Origin: Streptomyces fulvoviolaceus
GTDB lineage: Bacteria > Actinomycetota > Actinomycetes > Streptomycetales > Streptomycetaceae
Reading direction: 5' to 3'
Length of the DNA stretch: 64,000 bases
Assembly (NCBI RefSeq): GCF_000718165.1
Contig: NZ_JOEY01000007.1
Span: forward strand, 272,106-336,105
The notes under the pieces are model-generated. The model made no database searches and was not told where the DNA came from. It saw nothing but the letters and a program-made list of their open reading frames with translations. Positions 1-8,668 of the stretch are shown piece after piece; the stretch's first letter is position 1; every line of letters begins with the position of its first letter. Made by a program: the position numbers and the translations under genes.

Positions 1-556
1 CCTGGGCGATGCCGCGCAGGCCCGAGGCGTAGCCCTGGCCGATGGCGCGGAACTTCCACTCCGCGCCGTTGCGGTAGAGCTCGCCGAAGACCATGGCGGT
101 CTCGGTGGAGGCGTCCTCGGAGAGGTCGTACCGGGCGATCTCGGCGCCGCCGGCCTGGTTCACGACGCGGATGAACGCGTTGCGCACCTGACCGAAGGAC
201 TGCTGACGGTTCTCGGCGTCGTAGATCGACACCGGGAAGACGATCTTGTCGACGTCGGCCGGGACGCCCGCGAGGTTGACCTTGACCTGCTCGTCGTCGC
301 CCTCCCCCTCACCGGTGATGTTGTCGCCGGTGTGCTCGACCGAGCCGTCGGCGCTCTTGAGGTTGTTGAAGAAGACGAAGTTCGCATCACTGGCGACCTT
401 GCCGGCCGAGTTCACCAGCAGGGCGCTGGCATCCAGGTCGAAGTCGGTGCCGGTCGTGGTGCGGACGTCCCACCCGAGACCGACGATGACCGCGGTCAGG
501 CCAGGCGCCTCCTTGCTCAGTGATACGTTGCCGCCCTTACTGAGGCTGACTCCCAC
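1..556 (-). CDS. TerD-family calcium-binding stress protein (3' end beyond window)
   Basis: Encodes the first 185 residues of a TerD/TerZ-type protein of the tellurium-resistance family (usual length about 190), so only the last few residues are missing past the left edge. Visible hallmarks are the N-terminal [13 protein letters not shown] block, GLGWDVR, the acidic DFDLDASA loop, the [13 protein letters not shown] acidic stretch that binds Ca2+ in the family, and the C-terminal [12 protein letters not shown] segment. The start is a GTG at 556 with GGAGG at 561-565. In the family these are cytoplasmic Ca2+-binding proteins linked to stress and differentiation in Streptomyces; the exact role of this copy cannot be read from sequence. 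Confidence 0.93.
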   Translation of the reverse strand, partial: MGVSLSKGGNVSLSKEAPGLTAVIVGLGWDVRTTTGTDFDLDASALLVNSAGKVASDANFVFFNNLKSADGSVEHTGDNITGEGEGDDEQVKVNLAGVPADVDKIVFPVSIYDAENRQQSFGQVRNAFIRVVNQAGGAEIARYDLSEDASTETAMVFGELYRNGAEWKFRAIGQGYASGLRGIAQ

Positions 557-578
557 GAGTCCTCCATTGGTGTCCAGG

Positions 579-594
579 GGCGGGGAGCCCCGCC
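579..594 (-). terminator. Short GC hairpin between peroxiredoxin and terD
   Basis: GGCGGGG and CCCCGCC arms separated by 2 nt. It lies 76 nt downstream of the peroxiredoxin stop and 23 nt upstream of the terD start. It could be a weak terminator or a terD leader element; there is no T-tract. Confidence 0.4.
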
Positions 595-669
595 GTGCGT
601 TCGATGTCGGATCAACGAGTCGATCCTAGTGACGGGTTCCCGACCCCCGCAGTCCCTGGACCCGATGAA

Positions 670-1128
670 TCACAGGGTGTCGAGCGCCTTGACGTACTCG
701 TTCAGGTCACGGGCGTCCGGCAGGGCGTTGACGACGGTCCAGCGCACGACGCCCTCCTTGTCGATGACGAAGGTGCCGCGCACCGCGCAGCCCTTGTCCT
801 CGGCGAAGACGCCGTACGCGCGGCTGACCTCGCCGTGCGGCCAGAAGTCGCTGAGCAGCGGGTAGTCCAGGCCCTCCTGCTCGGCGAAGACGCGCAGGGT
901 GTGGATGGAGTCGTTCGACACGGCGAGCAGCTGTGTGTCGCGGTCGGAGAACTGCGGCAGATGGTCACGCAGCTCGCACAGCTCGCCCGTGCACACGCCC
1001 GTGAAGGCGAAGGGGTAGAAGAGCAGCACCACGTTCTTGCTGCCGCGGAAGTCGGACAGCTTCACGGTCTTGCCGTGGTTGTCCTTGAGCTCGAAGTCGG
1101 GGGCCTTGTCGCCGACCTGGATCGCCAT
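670..1128 (-). CDS. AhpE-type thiol peroxidase (peroxiredoxin)
   Basis: A 152-residue cytosolic peroxiredoxin that reduces hydrogen peroxide and organic peroxides through a peroxidatic cysteine. The sequence shows the family core: the APDFELKD start, then [19 protein letters not shown] with Cys46 in the position of the peroxidatic Cys and a further Cys51. It continues with [14 protein letters not shown], and the [14 protein letters not shown] strand. Length and the FAFTGVC context match the actinobacterial AhpE group. The ATG start follows an AAGGGA-like ribosome site. Its neighbour DUF3052 lies upstream on the same strand, but a strong hairpin separates them, so it probably has its own promoter. 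High confidence. Confidence 0.96.
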   Translation of the reverse strand: MAIQVGDKAPDFELKDNHGKTVKLSDFRGSKNVVLLFYPFAFTGVCTGELCELRDHLPQFSDRDTQLLAVSNDSIHTLRVFAEQEGLDYPLLSDFWPHGEVSRAYGVFAEDKGCAVRGTFVIDKEGVVRWTVVNALPDARDLNEYVKALDTL

Positions 1129-1199
1129 CGCTGCAGATGTCCCTTCGGTGGGGCTGTTCGGGTGAGACCCACCCTACGCAGCGATCACCACACGACAAC

Positions 1200-1226
1200 G
1201 GACGGGCTGGCCGTGCCAGCCCGTCC
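1200..1226 (-). terminator. Intrinsic-type terminator downstream of DUF3052
   Basis: Perfect 12-bp stem GGACGGGCTGGC / GCCAGCCCGTCC with a 3-nt loop, 26 nt after the DUF3052 stop and before the peroxiredoxin gene. No T-tract, as is common in Streptomyces. Confidence 0.75.
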
Positions 1227-1251
1227 GGGGTGCGAGGGGTACTACTGGTTA

Positions 1252-1689
1252 CTACTTCTTGGACTTGGCCGCCTTGGGCGTCACCAGCCGGCTGCCACTC
1301 CAGTCCTTGCCGACACTGACGGACTTGGACGCGGACAGCCCTGCCGTGGTCGCGGCTTCAGAGATGTCGCTCGGCTCCACGTAGCCGTCCCGGCCGGTCT
1401 TCGGGGTCAGCAGCAGGATCGAACCGCCCTCTTCGATGTACGTGATGGCATCCACCAGTACGTCGGTCAGGTCGCCGTCCTCGTCGCGGAACCACAGCAC
1501 AACGGCGTCGGCGACGTCGTCGTAGTCCTCGTCCACAAGGTCGCTGCCGATTACTTCCTCGATGGCCTCGCGGAGTTCCTGGTCTACGTCGTCGTCGTAG
1601 CCGATCTCCTGGACCACCTGCTCGGGCTGGAACCCCAGCCTGACGGCAGGGCTAGTCCGCTCCTCCGCGTGGTCCGCGGTCGCGCTCAC
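1252..1689 (-). CDS. DUF3052 family protein
   Basis: A 145-residue acidic protein of the actinobacterial DUF3052 family, function unknown. The body reads LGFQPEQVVQEIGYDDDVD, then VGSDLVDEDYDDVADAV-type acidic helices, LWFRDEDGDLTD, and a C-terminal KDWSGSRLVTP followed by a Lys-rich end. The start chosen is GTG at 1689 because AGGAGG lies at about 1695-1700 with good spacing; the frame stays open further upstream but without a ribosome site. It is divergent from aceE across 396 bp, a conserved arrangement in Streptomyces. It could be a small adaptor or regulator, but nothing in the sequence shows activity. Confidence 0.93.
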   Translation of the reverse strand: MSATADHAEERTSPAVRLGFQPEQVVQEIGYDDDVDQELREAIEEVIGSDLVDEDYDDVADAVVLWFRDEDGDLTDVLVDAITYIEEGGSILLLTPKTGRDGYVEPSDISEAATTAGLSASKSVSVGKDWSGSRLVTPKAAKSKK

Positions 1690-2085
1690 GGGTTGCCTCC
1701 TGATCATGTTTCGGATGGGGGTCCCCCCGAACCCGTTCAGGGTTTGGGGGAGTCTCAGCCACGCGCGTGCGCGCAGCGTTGGCCGTAGTCCACACGGGCG
1801 GGGCGGATCGCGCAAGTACCCGGCCGTTCAGACCGCCGAAACGGTGACGTTCCCGGCCGTGTCGCCGCAACTTACGGCACACCGTTCCGACCCGAGGTGA
1901 CGTAGCCCACACCTTTCTGCCCTGTTTGTGTGTTTGGGAACCGCCCGAGAGTACAAGGCCCTGGTTACCCCACAGTAGAGATGACGTTTGGCGCCCCTAG
2001 GTACACGATGGGGGACGGTGCAGGCATACCGAACGCCCCCTTGAAAATCACCAGCAAAACAGCCCTCTGACAGGTAAGGAACAGC
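1690..2085. promoter_or_regulatory. 396-bp divergent control region, DUF3052 / aceE
   Basis: No gene is supported here. It must hold both promoters. In the DUF3052 leader there is an 11-bp hairpin (1724-1734 with 1740-1750, one G-T pair). On the aceE side an AAGGA ribosome site lies at 2076-2080, five nt before the GTG start. I could not place -35/-10 boxes for either gene with confidence. Confidence 0.6.
1724..1750 (-). promoter_or_regulatory. Leader hairpin upstream of DUF3052
   Basis: CCCCCGAACCC, loop GTTCA, GGGTTTGGGGG. In the DUF3052 mRNA it would fold 35-60 nt before the start codon. It may be a leader or attenuator element, or part of a dispersed GC-rich repeat. Confidence 0.4.
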
Positions 2086-4818
2086 GTGGCTTCCGGATCC
2101 GATCGCAACCCGATCATCATTGGCGGCCTTCCGAGTCAGGTTCCTGACTTCGACCCCGAGGAAACCCAGGAGTGGCTCGACTCCCTCGACGCCGCCGTGG
2201 ACGAGCGCGGCCGGGAACGGGCCCGCTATCTGATGCTGCGACTGATCGAGCGGGCCCGCGAGAAGCGCGTGGCCGTGCCCGAGATGCGCAGCACGGACTA
2301 CGTCAACACGATCCCGACCAAGGCCGAGCCGTTCTTCCCGGGCAACGAGGAGATCGAGCGGAAGGTCCTGAACGCGACCCGCTGGAACGCCGCGGTGATG
2401 GTCTCGCGCGCCCAGCGGCCCGGGATCGGCGTCGGCGGCCACATCGCCACCTTCGCCTCCTCCGCGTCGCTCTACGACGTCGGCTTCAACCACTTCTTCC
2501 GCGGCAAGGACGAGGGCGACGGCGGCGACCAGGTCTTCTTCCAGGGGCACGCCTCACCGGGCATCTACGCACGCGCGTTCCTGCTGGACCGGCTCAGCGA
2601 GCAGAACCTGGACGCCTTCCGCCAGGAGAAGTCGAAGGCGCCGCACGGGCTGTCCTCGTACCCCCACCCGCGGCTGATGCCGGACTTCTGGGAGTTTCCG
2701 ACCGTGTCGATGGGCCTCGGCCCGATCGGCGCGATCTACCAGGCGCGGATGAACCGCTACATGCACGCGCGCGAGATCGCCGACACCTCGAAGTCGCACG
2801 TGTGGGCCTTCCTCGGCGACGGCGAGATGGACGAGCCGGAGTCGCTCGGCCAGCTGACCATCGCCGCGCGCGAGGGCCTGGACAACCTGACCTTCGTCGT
2901 CAACTGCAACCTGCAGCGCCTGGACGGGCCGGTGCGCGGCAACGGCAAGGTCATCCAGGAGCTGGAGTCGGTCTTCCGGGGCGCCGGCTGGAACGTCATC
3001 AAGCTGGTCTGGGACCGCTCCTGGGACCCGCTGCTCGCCCAGGACCGCGACGGCGTGCTGGTCAACCGGATGAACACGACGCCGGACGGCCAGTACCAGA
3101 CGTACGCGACCGAGTCCGGCGCCTACATCCGCGAGCACTTCTTCGGCGACGACCAGCGGCTGCGCGCGATGGTCGAGGGCATGACCGACGACCAGATCCT
3201 GCACCTGGGCCGCGGCGGTCACGACCACCGGAAGATCTACGCGGCGTTCAAGGCGGCCAAGGAACACAAGGGCCAGCCGACGGTCATCCTCGCGAAGACC
3301 ATCAAGGGCTGGACGCTGGGCCCCAACTTCGAGGGCCGCAACGCCACGCACCAGATGAAGAAGCTGACGGTCGCCGACCTCAAGGGCTTCCGCGACCGGC
3401 TGCACCTGCCGATCTCCGACAAGGAGCTGGAGTCGGGCGCGCCGCCCTACTACCACCCGGGCCGGGACTCGGAGGAGATCCAGTACATGCACGACCGCCG
3501 CAACTCGCTCGGCGGTTACGTCCCGACGCGTGTCGTGCGCGCCGAGCCGCTCGCGCTGCCGGACGAGAAGACGTACGCGAGTGTGAAGAAGGGCTCCGGC
3601 CAGCAGTCGATCGCCACCACCATGGCCTTCGTACGACTGCTCAAGGACCTCATGCGGGACAAGGAGCTCGGCAAGCGATTCGTGCTGATCGCGCCGGACG
3701 AGTACCGCACCTTCGGCATGGACTCGTTCTTCCCGAGCGCGAAGATCTACAACCCGCTCGGCCAGCAGTACGAGTCCGTGGACCGCGATCTGCTCCTCGC
3801 CTACAAGGAGTCGCCGACCGGGCAGATGCTGCACGACGGCATCTCGGAGGCGGGCTGCACGGCCTCGCTGATCGCGGCCGGTTCGGCGTACGCGACGCAC
3901 GGCGAGCCGCTCATCCCGGTCTACGTCTTCTACTCGATGTTCGGTTTCCAGCGCACCGGCGACCAGTTCTGGCAGATGGCCGACCAGTTGGCGCGCGGTT
4001 TCGTGCTGGGTGCGACCGCCGGACGTACGACGCTGACCGGTGAAGGCCTGCAGCACGCGGACGGCCACTCGCAGCTGCTCGCCTCGACGAACCCGGGCTG
4101 TGTCGCCTACGACCCGGCGTACGGCTTCGAGATCGCGCACATCGTGCAGGACGGTCTGCGCCGGATGTACGGCCCGGACAGCGAGAACGTCTTCTACTAC
4201 CTCACCGTCTACAACGAGCCGATCCAGCACCCGGCCGAGCCGGAGAGCGTGGACGTCGAGGGCATCCTCAAGGGCATCCACCGCTACAGCGCGGGCACTT
4301 CGGGGTCGATCCCGGCGCAGATTATGGCGTCCGGTGTCGCGGTTCCGTGGGCGATCGAAGCGCAGAAGATCCTCGCCGAGGAGTGGAACGTCAAGGCCGA
4401 CGTCTGGTCGGCGACCTCCTGGAACGAGCTGCGGCGCGACGCGATCGACGTCGAGCGGCACAACCTGCTGCACCCCGAGGAGGAGCAGCGCGTGCCGTAC
4501 GTGACGCGGAAGCTGACGGGTGCGCAGGGCCCGTTCGTGGCCGTGTCCGACTGGATGCGGGCGGTGCCGGACCAGATCGCGCGCTGGGTGCCGGGGAGCT
4601 ACCAGTCGCTGGGCGCCGACGGGTTCGGGTTCGCGGACACCCGGGGTGCGGCGCGGCGGTTCTTCCACATCGACGCGCAGTCGATCGTGGTGGGCGTGCT
4701 GACCGAGCTGGCGAAGGAAGGGAAGGTGGACCGGTCCGCGCTGAAGCAGGCGATCGACCGGTACCAGCTGCTCGACGTGTCCGCGGCCGACCCGGGTGCT
4801 GCCGGAGGCGATGCGTAA
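2086..4818 (+). CDS. aceE: Pyruvate dehydrogenase E1 component, homodimeric type
   Basis: A 910-residue thiamine-diphosphate enzyme that decarboxylates pyruvate and passes the acetyl group to the lipoyl arm of E2, feeding acetyl-CoA to the TCA cycle and to fatty-acid synthesis encoded 12 kb away. The length and the single-chain (alpha2) layout are those of AceE. The ThDP-binding motif runs from GDGEMDE (residue 244) to NCN (residues 273-275). Other visible family blocks are [48 protein letters not shown] and [13 protein letters not shown]. Start is GTG at 2086 with AAGGA five nt upstream. It is followed by a strong terminator. Very high confidence. Confidence 0.98.
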   Translation: MASGSDRNPIIIGGLPSQVPDFDPEETQEWLDSLDAAVDERGRERARYLMLRLIERAREKRVAVPEMRSTDYVNTIPTKAEPFFPGNEEIERKVLNATRWNAAVMVSRAQRPGIGVGGHIATFASSASLYDVGFNHFFRGKDEGDGGDQVFFQGHASPGIYARAFLLDRLSEQNLDAFRQEKSKAPHGLSSYPHPRLMPDFWEFPTVSMGLGPIGAIYQARMNRYMHAREIADTSKSHVWAFLGDGEMDEPESLGQLTIAAREGLDNLTFVVNCNLQRLDGPVRGNGKVIQELESVFRGAGWNVIKLVWDRSWDPLLAQDRDGVLVNRMNTTPDGQYQTYATESGAYIREHFFGDDQRLRAMVEGMTDDQILHLGRGGHDHRKIYAAFKAAKEHKGQPTVILAKTIKGWTLGPNFEGRNATHQMKKLTVADLKGFRDRLHLPISDKELESGAPPYYHPGRDSEEIQYMHDRRNSLGGYVPTRVVRAEPLALPDEKTYASVKKGSGQQSIATTMAFVRLLKDLMRDKELGKRFVLIAPDEYRTFGMDSFFPSAKIYNPLGQQYESVDRDLLLAYKESPTGQMLHDGISEAGCTASLIAAGSAYATHGEPLIPVYVFYSMFGFQRTGDQFWQMADQLARGFVLGATAGRTTLTGEGLQHADGHSQLLASTNPGCVAYDPAYGFEIAHIVQDGLRRMYGPDSENVFYYLTVYNEPIQHPAEPESVDVEGILKGIHRYSAGTSGSIPAQIMASGVAVPWAIEAQKILAEEWNVKADVWSATSWNELRRDAIDVERHNLLHPEEEQRVPYVTRKLTGAQGPFVAVSDWMRAVPDQIARWVPGSYQSLGADGFGFADTRGAARRFFHIDAQSIVVGVLTELAKEGKVDRSALKQAIDRYQLLDVSAADPGAAGGDA

Positions 4819-4836
4819 CCACCAGGACGGCTTGAA

Positions 4837-4864
4837 GGGCGGTGGGGCTACGGCTCCACCGCCC
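4837..4864 (+). terminator. Terminator after aceE
   Basis: 9-bp stem GGGCGGTGG / CCACCGCCC with a 10-nt loop, then TCACCGTTTCTTT. It starts 18 nt after the aceE stop. Confidence 0.8.
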
Positions 4865-4876
4865 TCACCGTTTCTT

Positions 4877-4882
4877 TACGAT
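4877..4882 (+). promoter_or_regulatory. Putative -10 box of leaderless channel gene
   Basis: TACGAT (TANNNT) six nt before the ATG at 4889 and no ribosome site between; this fits a leaderless transcript. Confidence 0.5.
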
Positions 4883-4888
4883 GCGGCC

Positions 4889-5626
4889 ATGAAGCAACAA
4901 TCGGCGCAGGCGCGTTGGGAACACCTGACCCAACGGCCCCTGATGGCGCTCGCGGTGCTGTTCGCCGTCGCCTATGCCGTGCCGATCGTGGACGACACGG
5001 CCGGCCGGTCGTTGACGACCGTGTGCACGGCGATCGAGTGGGCGGTGTGGGGCGCGTTCGCCGTCGACTACCTGGTGCGGTTGTCGCTCTCGCGGGACCG
5101 CCGACGGTTCGTACGACAGCACTGGCTCGACCTGTGCGCGGTGGTGCTGCCGCTGATCCAGCCGCTGCGCCTGCTGCGGCTCGTCGCCACGCTGCTGCTG
5201 GTGCAGCGGCGGGCACGGATGGCCTCGCAGATCCGGCTGACGACGTATGTCGCGGGGGCCGTGGTCGGGCTGCTGATGTTCGGGTCGCTGGCCGTGCTCT
5301 CGGTGGAGCGGGACTCACCGAACGGGAACATCCGCACGCTGGGTGACGCGGTGTGGTGGTCGTTCACGACGATGACGACCGTGGGGTACGGCGACCACGC
5401 GCCGACCACCGGCCTCGGGCGGATGATCGCGGTGGGGCTGATGCTGTCCGGCATCGCGCTGCTCGGTGTCGTCACCGCGAACATCGCGGCGTGGTTCATC
5501 GCGCGGTTCGAGAAGGACGACGTGGAGGAGCGGCGGCAGACGGAGGCGATCGTGGCGCTGACCGAGGAGGTGCGGGCGCTGCGGGCTCAAGTGGCGGCGT
5601 TGCAGGAGGAGTCGGTCAGACACTGA
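4889..5626 (+). CDS. Potassium-channel family membrane protein
   Basis: A 245-residue ion channel. The selectivity filter TVGYGD (residues 164-169, in TTMTTVGYGDHAP) and its pore helix are intact, so K+ conduction is expected. Before it are hydrophobic segments at about residues 18-36 and 44-62, a VVLPLIQPLRLLRLV segment resembling a reduced S4 sensor, and S5 (about 105-128). After the filter comes S6 (GLMLSGIALLGVVTANIAAWF) and a charged C-terminal coiled coil. The start is ATG 4889 because the in-frame region upstream is the terminator of aceE and a TACGAT -10 box ends six nt before. It is closer to Kv-like prokaryotic channels than to 2-TM KcsA. Function high, physiological role unknown. 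Confidence 0.93.
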   Translation: MKQQSAQARWEHLTQRPLMALAVLFAVAYAVPIVDDTAGRSLTTVCTAIEWAVWGAFAVDYLVRLSLSRDRRRFVRQHWLDLCAVVLPLIQPLRLLRLVATLLLVQRRARMASQIRLTTYVAGAVVGLLMFGSLAVLSVERDSPNGNIRTLGDAVWWSFTTMTTVGYGDHAPTTGLGRMIAVGLMLSGIALLGVVTANIAAWFIARFEKDDVEERRQTEAIVALTEEVRALRAQVAALQEESVRH

Positions 5627-5629
5627 GGC

Positions 5630-5657
5630 GGGCCCCCGGCGCCTCCACCGGGGGCCC
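5630..5657. terminator. Bidirectional terminator hairpin
   Basis: Perfect 10-bp stem GGGCCCCCGG / CCGGGGGCCC with an 8-nt loop, between the convergent channel gene and the small membrane protein gene. Confidence 0.8.
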
Positions 5658-5676
5658 TTCCCTCACTCCCCCCGGC

Positions 5677-5985
5677 TCAGAGCAGTCCGTTGCCCGGGGT
5701 CGCCGCTCCGGCCAGCCAGATGACGGCCAGGAGCGTGTCTATGGCGCCCAGCACGAGGGCGACCAGGGCCGTCACCGGGCGGGAGCCCGTCCAGCGGCGG
5801 CCCAATCCGAGCCAGCCGCAGACGATCGCCACGGGGCCGAGGATGATCCCCAGCACGAAGAAGCCCGCGATCGCGCAGATGACTCCGATGATTCCGAGCG
5901 TCGCGCGATCCGGCCCGGTCCGTGACCCCGTCCGGCCACGTGAGCGGGGGTACCTGCGCGTTCCACGTGCGAAGCCCGCCATCAT
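5677..5985 (-). CDS. Small two-helix membrane protein (DUF4190-like)
   Basis: About 102 residues. The N-terminus is basic (GFARGTRRYPRSRGRTGSRTG), followed by two hydrophobic helices, ATLGIIGVICAIAGFFVLG with the continuation GPVAIVCGWLG, and VTALVALVLGAIDTLLAVIWL. This is the DUF4190/SdpI-like layout seen in many actinobacterial small membrane proteins. Start ATG 5985 (or the adjacent ATG 5982) lies 5-8 nt after a GGGAG site at 5990-5994; the frame is open further upstream, but that part looks like intergenic sequence. No function can be assigned. Confidence 0.7.
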   Translation of the reverse strand: MMAGFARGTRRYPRSRGRTGSRTGPDRATLGIIGVICAIAGFFVLGIILGPVAIVCGWLGLGRRWTGSRPVTALVALVLGAIDTLLAVIWLAGAATPGNGLL

Positions 5986-6244
5986 CAACTCCCGAAACCC
6001 CTCGGTTGGTTGGGTTCGGTGGGACGAGTACCCCCGGTACGGTCCCCAATCCTCCGGACTTGCGGCGCGCCGCCCCCCTCCGGCAGCGCGCCGCAGCACC
6101 GGTCGCCCTCTTCGTCGTACGAGATCCCCGAACTTGCCGGGGGAACATGCCGTACCGGAGGGCTTCACCAACTGTGACGTGCGGCGCGTGCCGGGTGCGA
6201 GGAATCTTTAGCGTCTTCACCCTGATAGGCGAAGTCGCCTGAAA

Positions 6245-6286
6245 TCCCGTCAGTTGTGGCCTGCGGAACTCCCGTCAGATGTGGCC
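6245..6286. repeat. 25-bp tandem duplication spanning the MFS stop codon
   Basis: TCCCGTCAGTTGTGGCC at 6245-6261 and TCCCGTCAGATGTGGCC at 6270-6286 (16/17 identical, period 25). The right copy contains the MFS stop codon (TCA on +); the left copy is an intergenic relic. Confidence 0.75.
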
Positions 6287-7894
6287 GACGCCCGCGCCCG
6301 CCTCCGCGTTCTCGCCGCGCTTGGTGAGCAGGGCGACGAGGACCGCGATGCCGGCCACCGCGGCGGCGACCAGGGACGCCAGGCTCATGCCGGAGATGAA
6401 GGTGTCGTGCGCGACGTCCGTGATCTTCGCGACGACCGCCTCCGGGGTGCCCTTGGCGACCGGTGCGACACCGACCTGAACGGCCTCGGAGGCCTGGTCC
6501 AACTGGGTCGGGGTGAGCTCCGGGAGGCCCGCGGACTTCCAGTTGCCGGCGAGGTCGCTGTCGACCTTGGAGGCCATCACGGCGCCGAGGACGGCGGTGC
6601 CGAGGCTGCCGCCGATCTGCATCGCGGCCTGCTGGAGACCGCCGGCGACGCCGGACAGCTCCATGGGCGCGTTGCCGACGATGACCTCGGTGGCGCCGAC
6701 CATCACCGGGGCGAGGCCGAGGCCCAGCAGGGCGAACCAGAGGGACATGAGGCCGCTGCCCGTGTCCGTCTCCAGCGTGGACATGCCGAACATGGCGACG
6801 GCGACGGCCGCCATGCCGCCGGCCAGCGGAACGCGCGGGCCCAGCTTGGTGATCATCGCGCCCGCGAGCGGGGAGCCGACGATCATCATCCCGGTGAGCG
6901 GGAGCAGGTGCATGCCGGCGTCGATCGGGCTCATACCGTGGACGTTCTGCAGATAGAACGTCACGAAGAACAGGCCGCCCATGAAGGCGATGGCCATCAG
7001 GACCATCAGGACCACGCCCGCGGAGAGGGGGACGGAGCGGAACAGCGCCAGCGGGATCAGCGGCTCCTTGACCTTCGTCTCCCAGAAGGCGAAGAGCGCG
7101 AAGCCCAGGACCGACGCGGCGATGAAGGTCCACGTCTGTCCGTCGGTCCAGCCCCACTCCGGTGCCTTGATGAGGGCCCAGACCAGGCAGAACATCGCGG
7201 CCGACAGCAGGGCGATGCCCAGGATGTCGAAGGAGCGCGGGGCGTTCTCGGCACGGTGGTCGAGGAGGATCAGGACGCCCAGGACGAGGGCGAGGACGCC
7301 GACCGGCACGTTGATGAAAAACACCGACTGCCAGTTGACGTGCTCGACCAGGACACCGCCGAGGATCGGGCCGCCCGCGGTGGAGGCACCGATCACCATG
7401 CCCCAGATACCGATGGCCATGTTGAGCTTCTCGGCCGGGAAGGTCGCGCGCAGCAGACCGAGCGCGGCCGGCATCAGCAGGGCGCCGAACAGGCCCTGGA
7501 GGACACGGAAGGTGACGACCATCGCGATGCTGTCGGACAGCCCGATGACACCGGAGGCGGCCGCGAAGCCGACGACACCTATCAGGAAGGTCTGGCGGTG
7601 GCCGAAGCGGTCACCGAGCTTGCCCGCGGTGATCAGGGAGACCGCGAGGGCCAGGAAGTAGCCGTTGGTGATCCACTGGACCTGGGCGAAGGTGGCGCCG
7701 AGGTCCTTCTGGATGGCCGGGTTGGCGATGGCGACGATGGTGCCGTCGAGGGCCACCATCATGACCCCGACCGCCACGGTGATGAGAGTGAACCAGGGAT
7801 GGCCGCGCAGCCCGGAGGCCGGTGACCGGTCGGACGGGGCGGATACCGCGTCGTCCCCCGGCCCCGTCTTGTCGAGCGTGGTCTGACTAGTCAT
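6275..7894 (-). CDS. MFS drug exporter, DHA2 (EmrB/QacA) family
   Basis: A 539-residue major-facilitator protein with 14 predicted membrane segments, as in proton-driven multidrug exporters. Visible family signatures: DGTIVAIANPAIQKDL in helix 1, motif A GDRFGHRQ between helices 2 and 3, and RVLQGLFGALLMPAALGLL followed by GPILGGVLVE (motif C region). The last 30 residues are a charged cytoplasmic tail. Start ATG 7894. It is transcribed away from the TetR gene at 7961 across 66 bp, the classic exporter/repressor pair, so its inducer is probably also its substrate. Substrate unknown. Confidence 0.95.
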   Translation of the reverse strand: MTSQTTLDKTGPGDDAVSAPSDRSPASGLRGHPWFTLITVAVGVMMVALDGTIVAIANPAIQKDLGATFAQVQWITNGYFLALAVSLITAGKLGDRFGHRQTFLIGVVGFAAASGVIGLSDSIAMVVTFRVLQGLFGALLMPAALGLLRATFPAEKLNMAIGIWGMVIGASTAGGPILGGVLVEHVNWQSVFFINVPVGVLALVLGVLILLDHRAENAPRSFDILGIALLSAAMFCLVWALIKAPEWGWTDGQTWTFIAASVLGFALFAFWETKVKEPLIPLALFRSVPLSAGVVLMVLMAIAFMGGLFFVTFYLQNVHGMSPIDAGMHLLPLTGMMIVGSPLAGAMITKLGPRVPLAGGMAAVAVAMFGMSTLETDTGSGLMSLWFALLGLGLAPVMVGATEVIVGNAPMELSGVAGGLQQAAMQIGGSLGTAVLGAVMASKVDSDLAGNWKSAGLPELTPTQLDQASEAVQVGVAPVAKGTPEAVVAKITDVAHDTFISGMSLASLVAAAVAGIAVLVALLTKRGENAEAGAGVGHI

Positions 7895-7960
7895 GCCATC
7901 GAGGCTAATGACAGCCACTGACAATTGACAAACCAATTCACAAGTCGGTAACTGACAACC
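7895..7960. promoter_or_regulatory. Divergent promoter/operator, MFS exporter and TetR
   Basis: 66 bp. It contains the inverted repeat AATTG-6-CAATT at 7923-7938, in an AT-rich patch unlike the surroundings, and a TTGACA -35 at 7925-7930 with TAACTG at 7949-7954 (18-bp spacer) six nt before the tetR ATG. The TetR protein probably binds the inverted repeat and represses both genes. Confidence 0.55.
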
Positions 7961-8614
7961 ATGGAAACCCTGCGCGAACGCAAGAAACAGCGCACCCGGG
8001 AGGCCCTGCTGCGGGCCGCCCTCGAACTGTTCACCACGCGTGGATACGAGGGGACGACGGTCGACGACATCGCCGAGACCGTCGACGTCTCGCAGCGCAC
8101 CTTCTTCCGCTACTTCGCCGGCAAGGAGGAGGCCGCTCTCGCCGTCCAGGAGATGACGGTGAACCGCTTCGTCGAGTCGGTGCGCGAGCGTCCGCCGCAC
8201 GAGGCCCCGCTGGAGGCGCTGCGCCAGGCCGTGCTGGACGGGTGGGACACGCTCAACGAGGTCGTCGAGTCCGTCGTACCGGTGGAGCTGTATCTGCGCA
8301 TGTTCCGGGTGATCGAGTCGACGCCCGTGCTGCTCGCCGCCCATCTGCGGCGTTCCGAGGAGGTCGAGGAGGTCCTCGCGCGCGTGCTCGCCGAGCGGGA
8401 GGGGGTCGACATGGACACCGATCCGCGTCCCCGGCTGACGGTGGCCGTCTTCGGCGGGGTGATGCGGGTGACCGAACGGCAGTGGACCACCGGCGAGGAC
8501 TTCAGCCTTCGGGCGATGCGTGACCTGACGGTTTCGCATCTCGAACAGTTGGGCCCCGCGTTGACCGGTAGTTGGCGTACGGACACCTCAGGGCACCCAT
8601 ACACCGAAACGTGA
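7961..8614 (+). CDS. TetR-family repressor, divergent from MFS exporter
   Basis: 217 residues. The N-terminal DNA-binding domain is typical: REALLRAALELFTTRGYEGT, then the helix-turn-helix TVDDIAETVDVSQRTFFRYF (about residues 27-46) and FAGKEEA. The C-terminal ligand/dimer domain is alpha-helical and unconserved. There is no ribosome site before the ATG and an imperfect -10 (TAACTG) lies six nt upstream, so the transcript is probably leaderless. Placement opposite the DHA2 exporter suggests it represses that gene and itself and responds to an exported compound. Confidence 0.93.
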   Translation: METLRERKKQRTREALLRAALELFTTRGYEGTTVDDIAETVDVSQRTFFRYFAGKEEAALAVQEMTVNRFVESVRERPPHEAPLEALRQAVLDGWDTLNEVVESVVPVELYLRMFRVIESTPVLLAAHLRRSEEVEEVLARVLAEREGVDMDTDPRPRLTVAVFGGVMRVTERQWTTGEDFSLRAMRDLTVSHLEQLGPALTGSWRTDTSGHPYTET

Positions 8615-8653
8615 TCCCTGTCACTCGATTAACCCGAGACCCTCCCGTTCTCC

Positions 8654-8659
8654 TAGTGT
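8654..8659 (+). promoter_or_regulatory. Putative -10 box, leaderless hydrolase gene
   Basis: TAGTGT, nine nt before the GTG at 8669, with no ribosome site between. Confidence 0.45.
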
Positions 8660-8668
8660 GTCCTTTCA

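Noticed and set aside
2554..4668. 704-codon minus-strand open frame opposite aceE
   Set aside because: Arg/Val/Leu-rich translation without motifs, exactly antisense to aceE; a codon-bias shadow.
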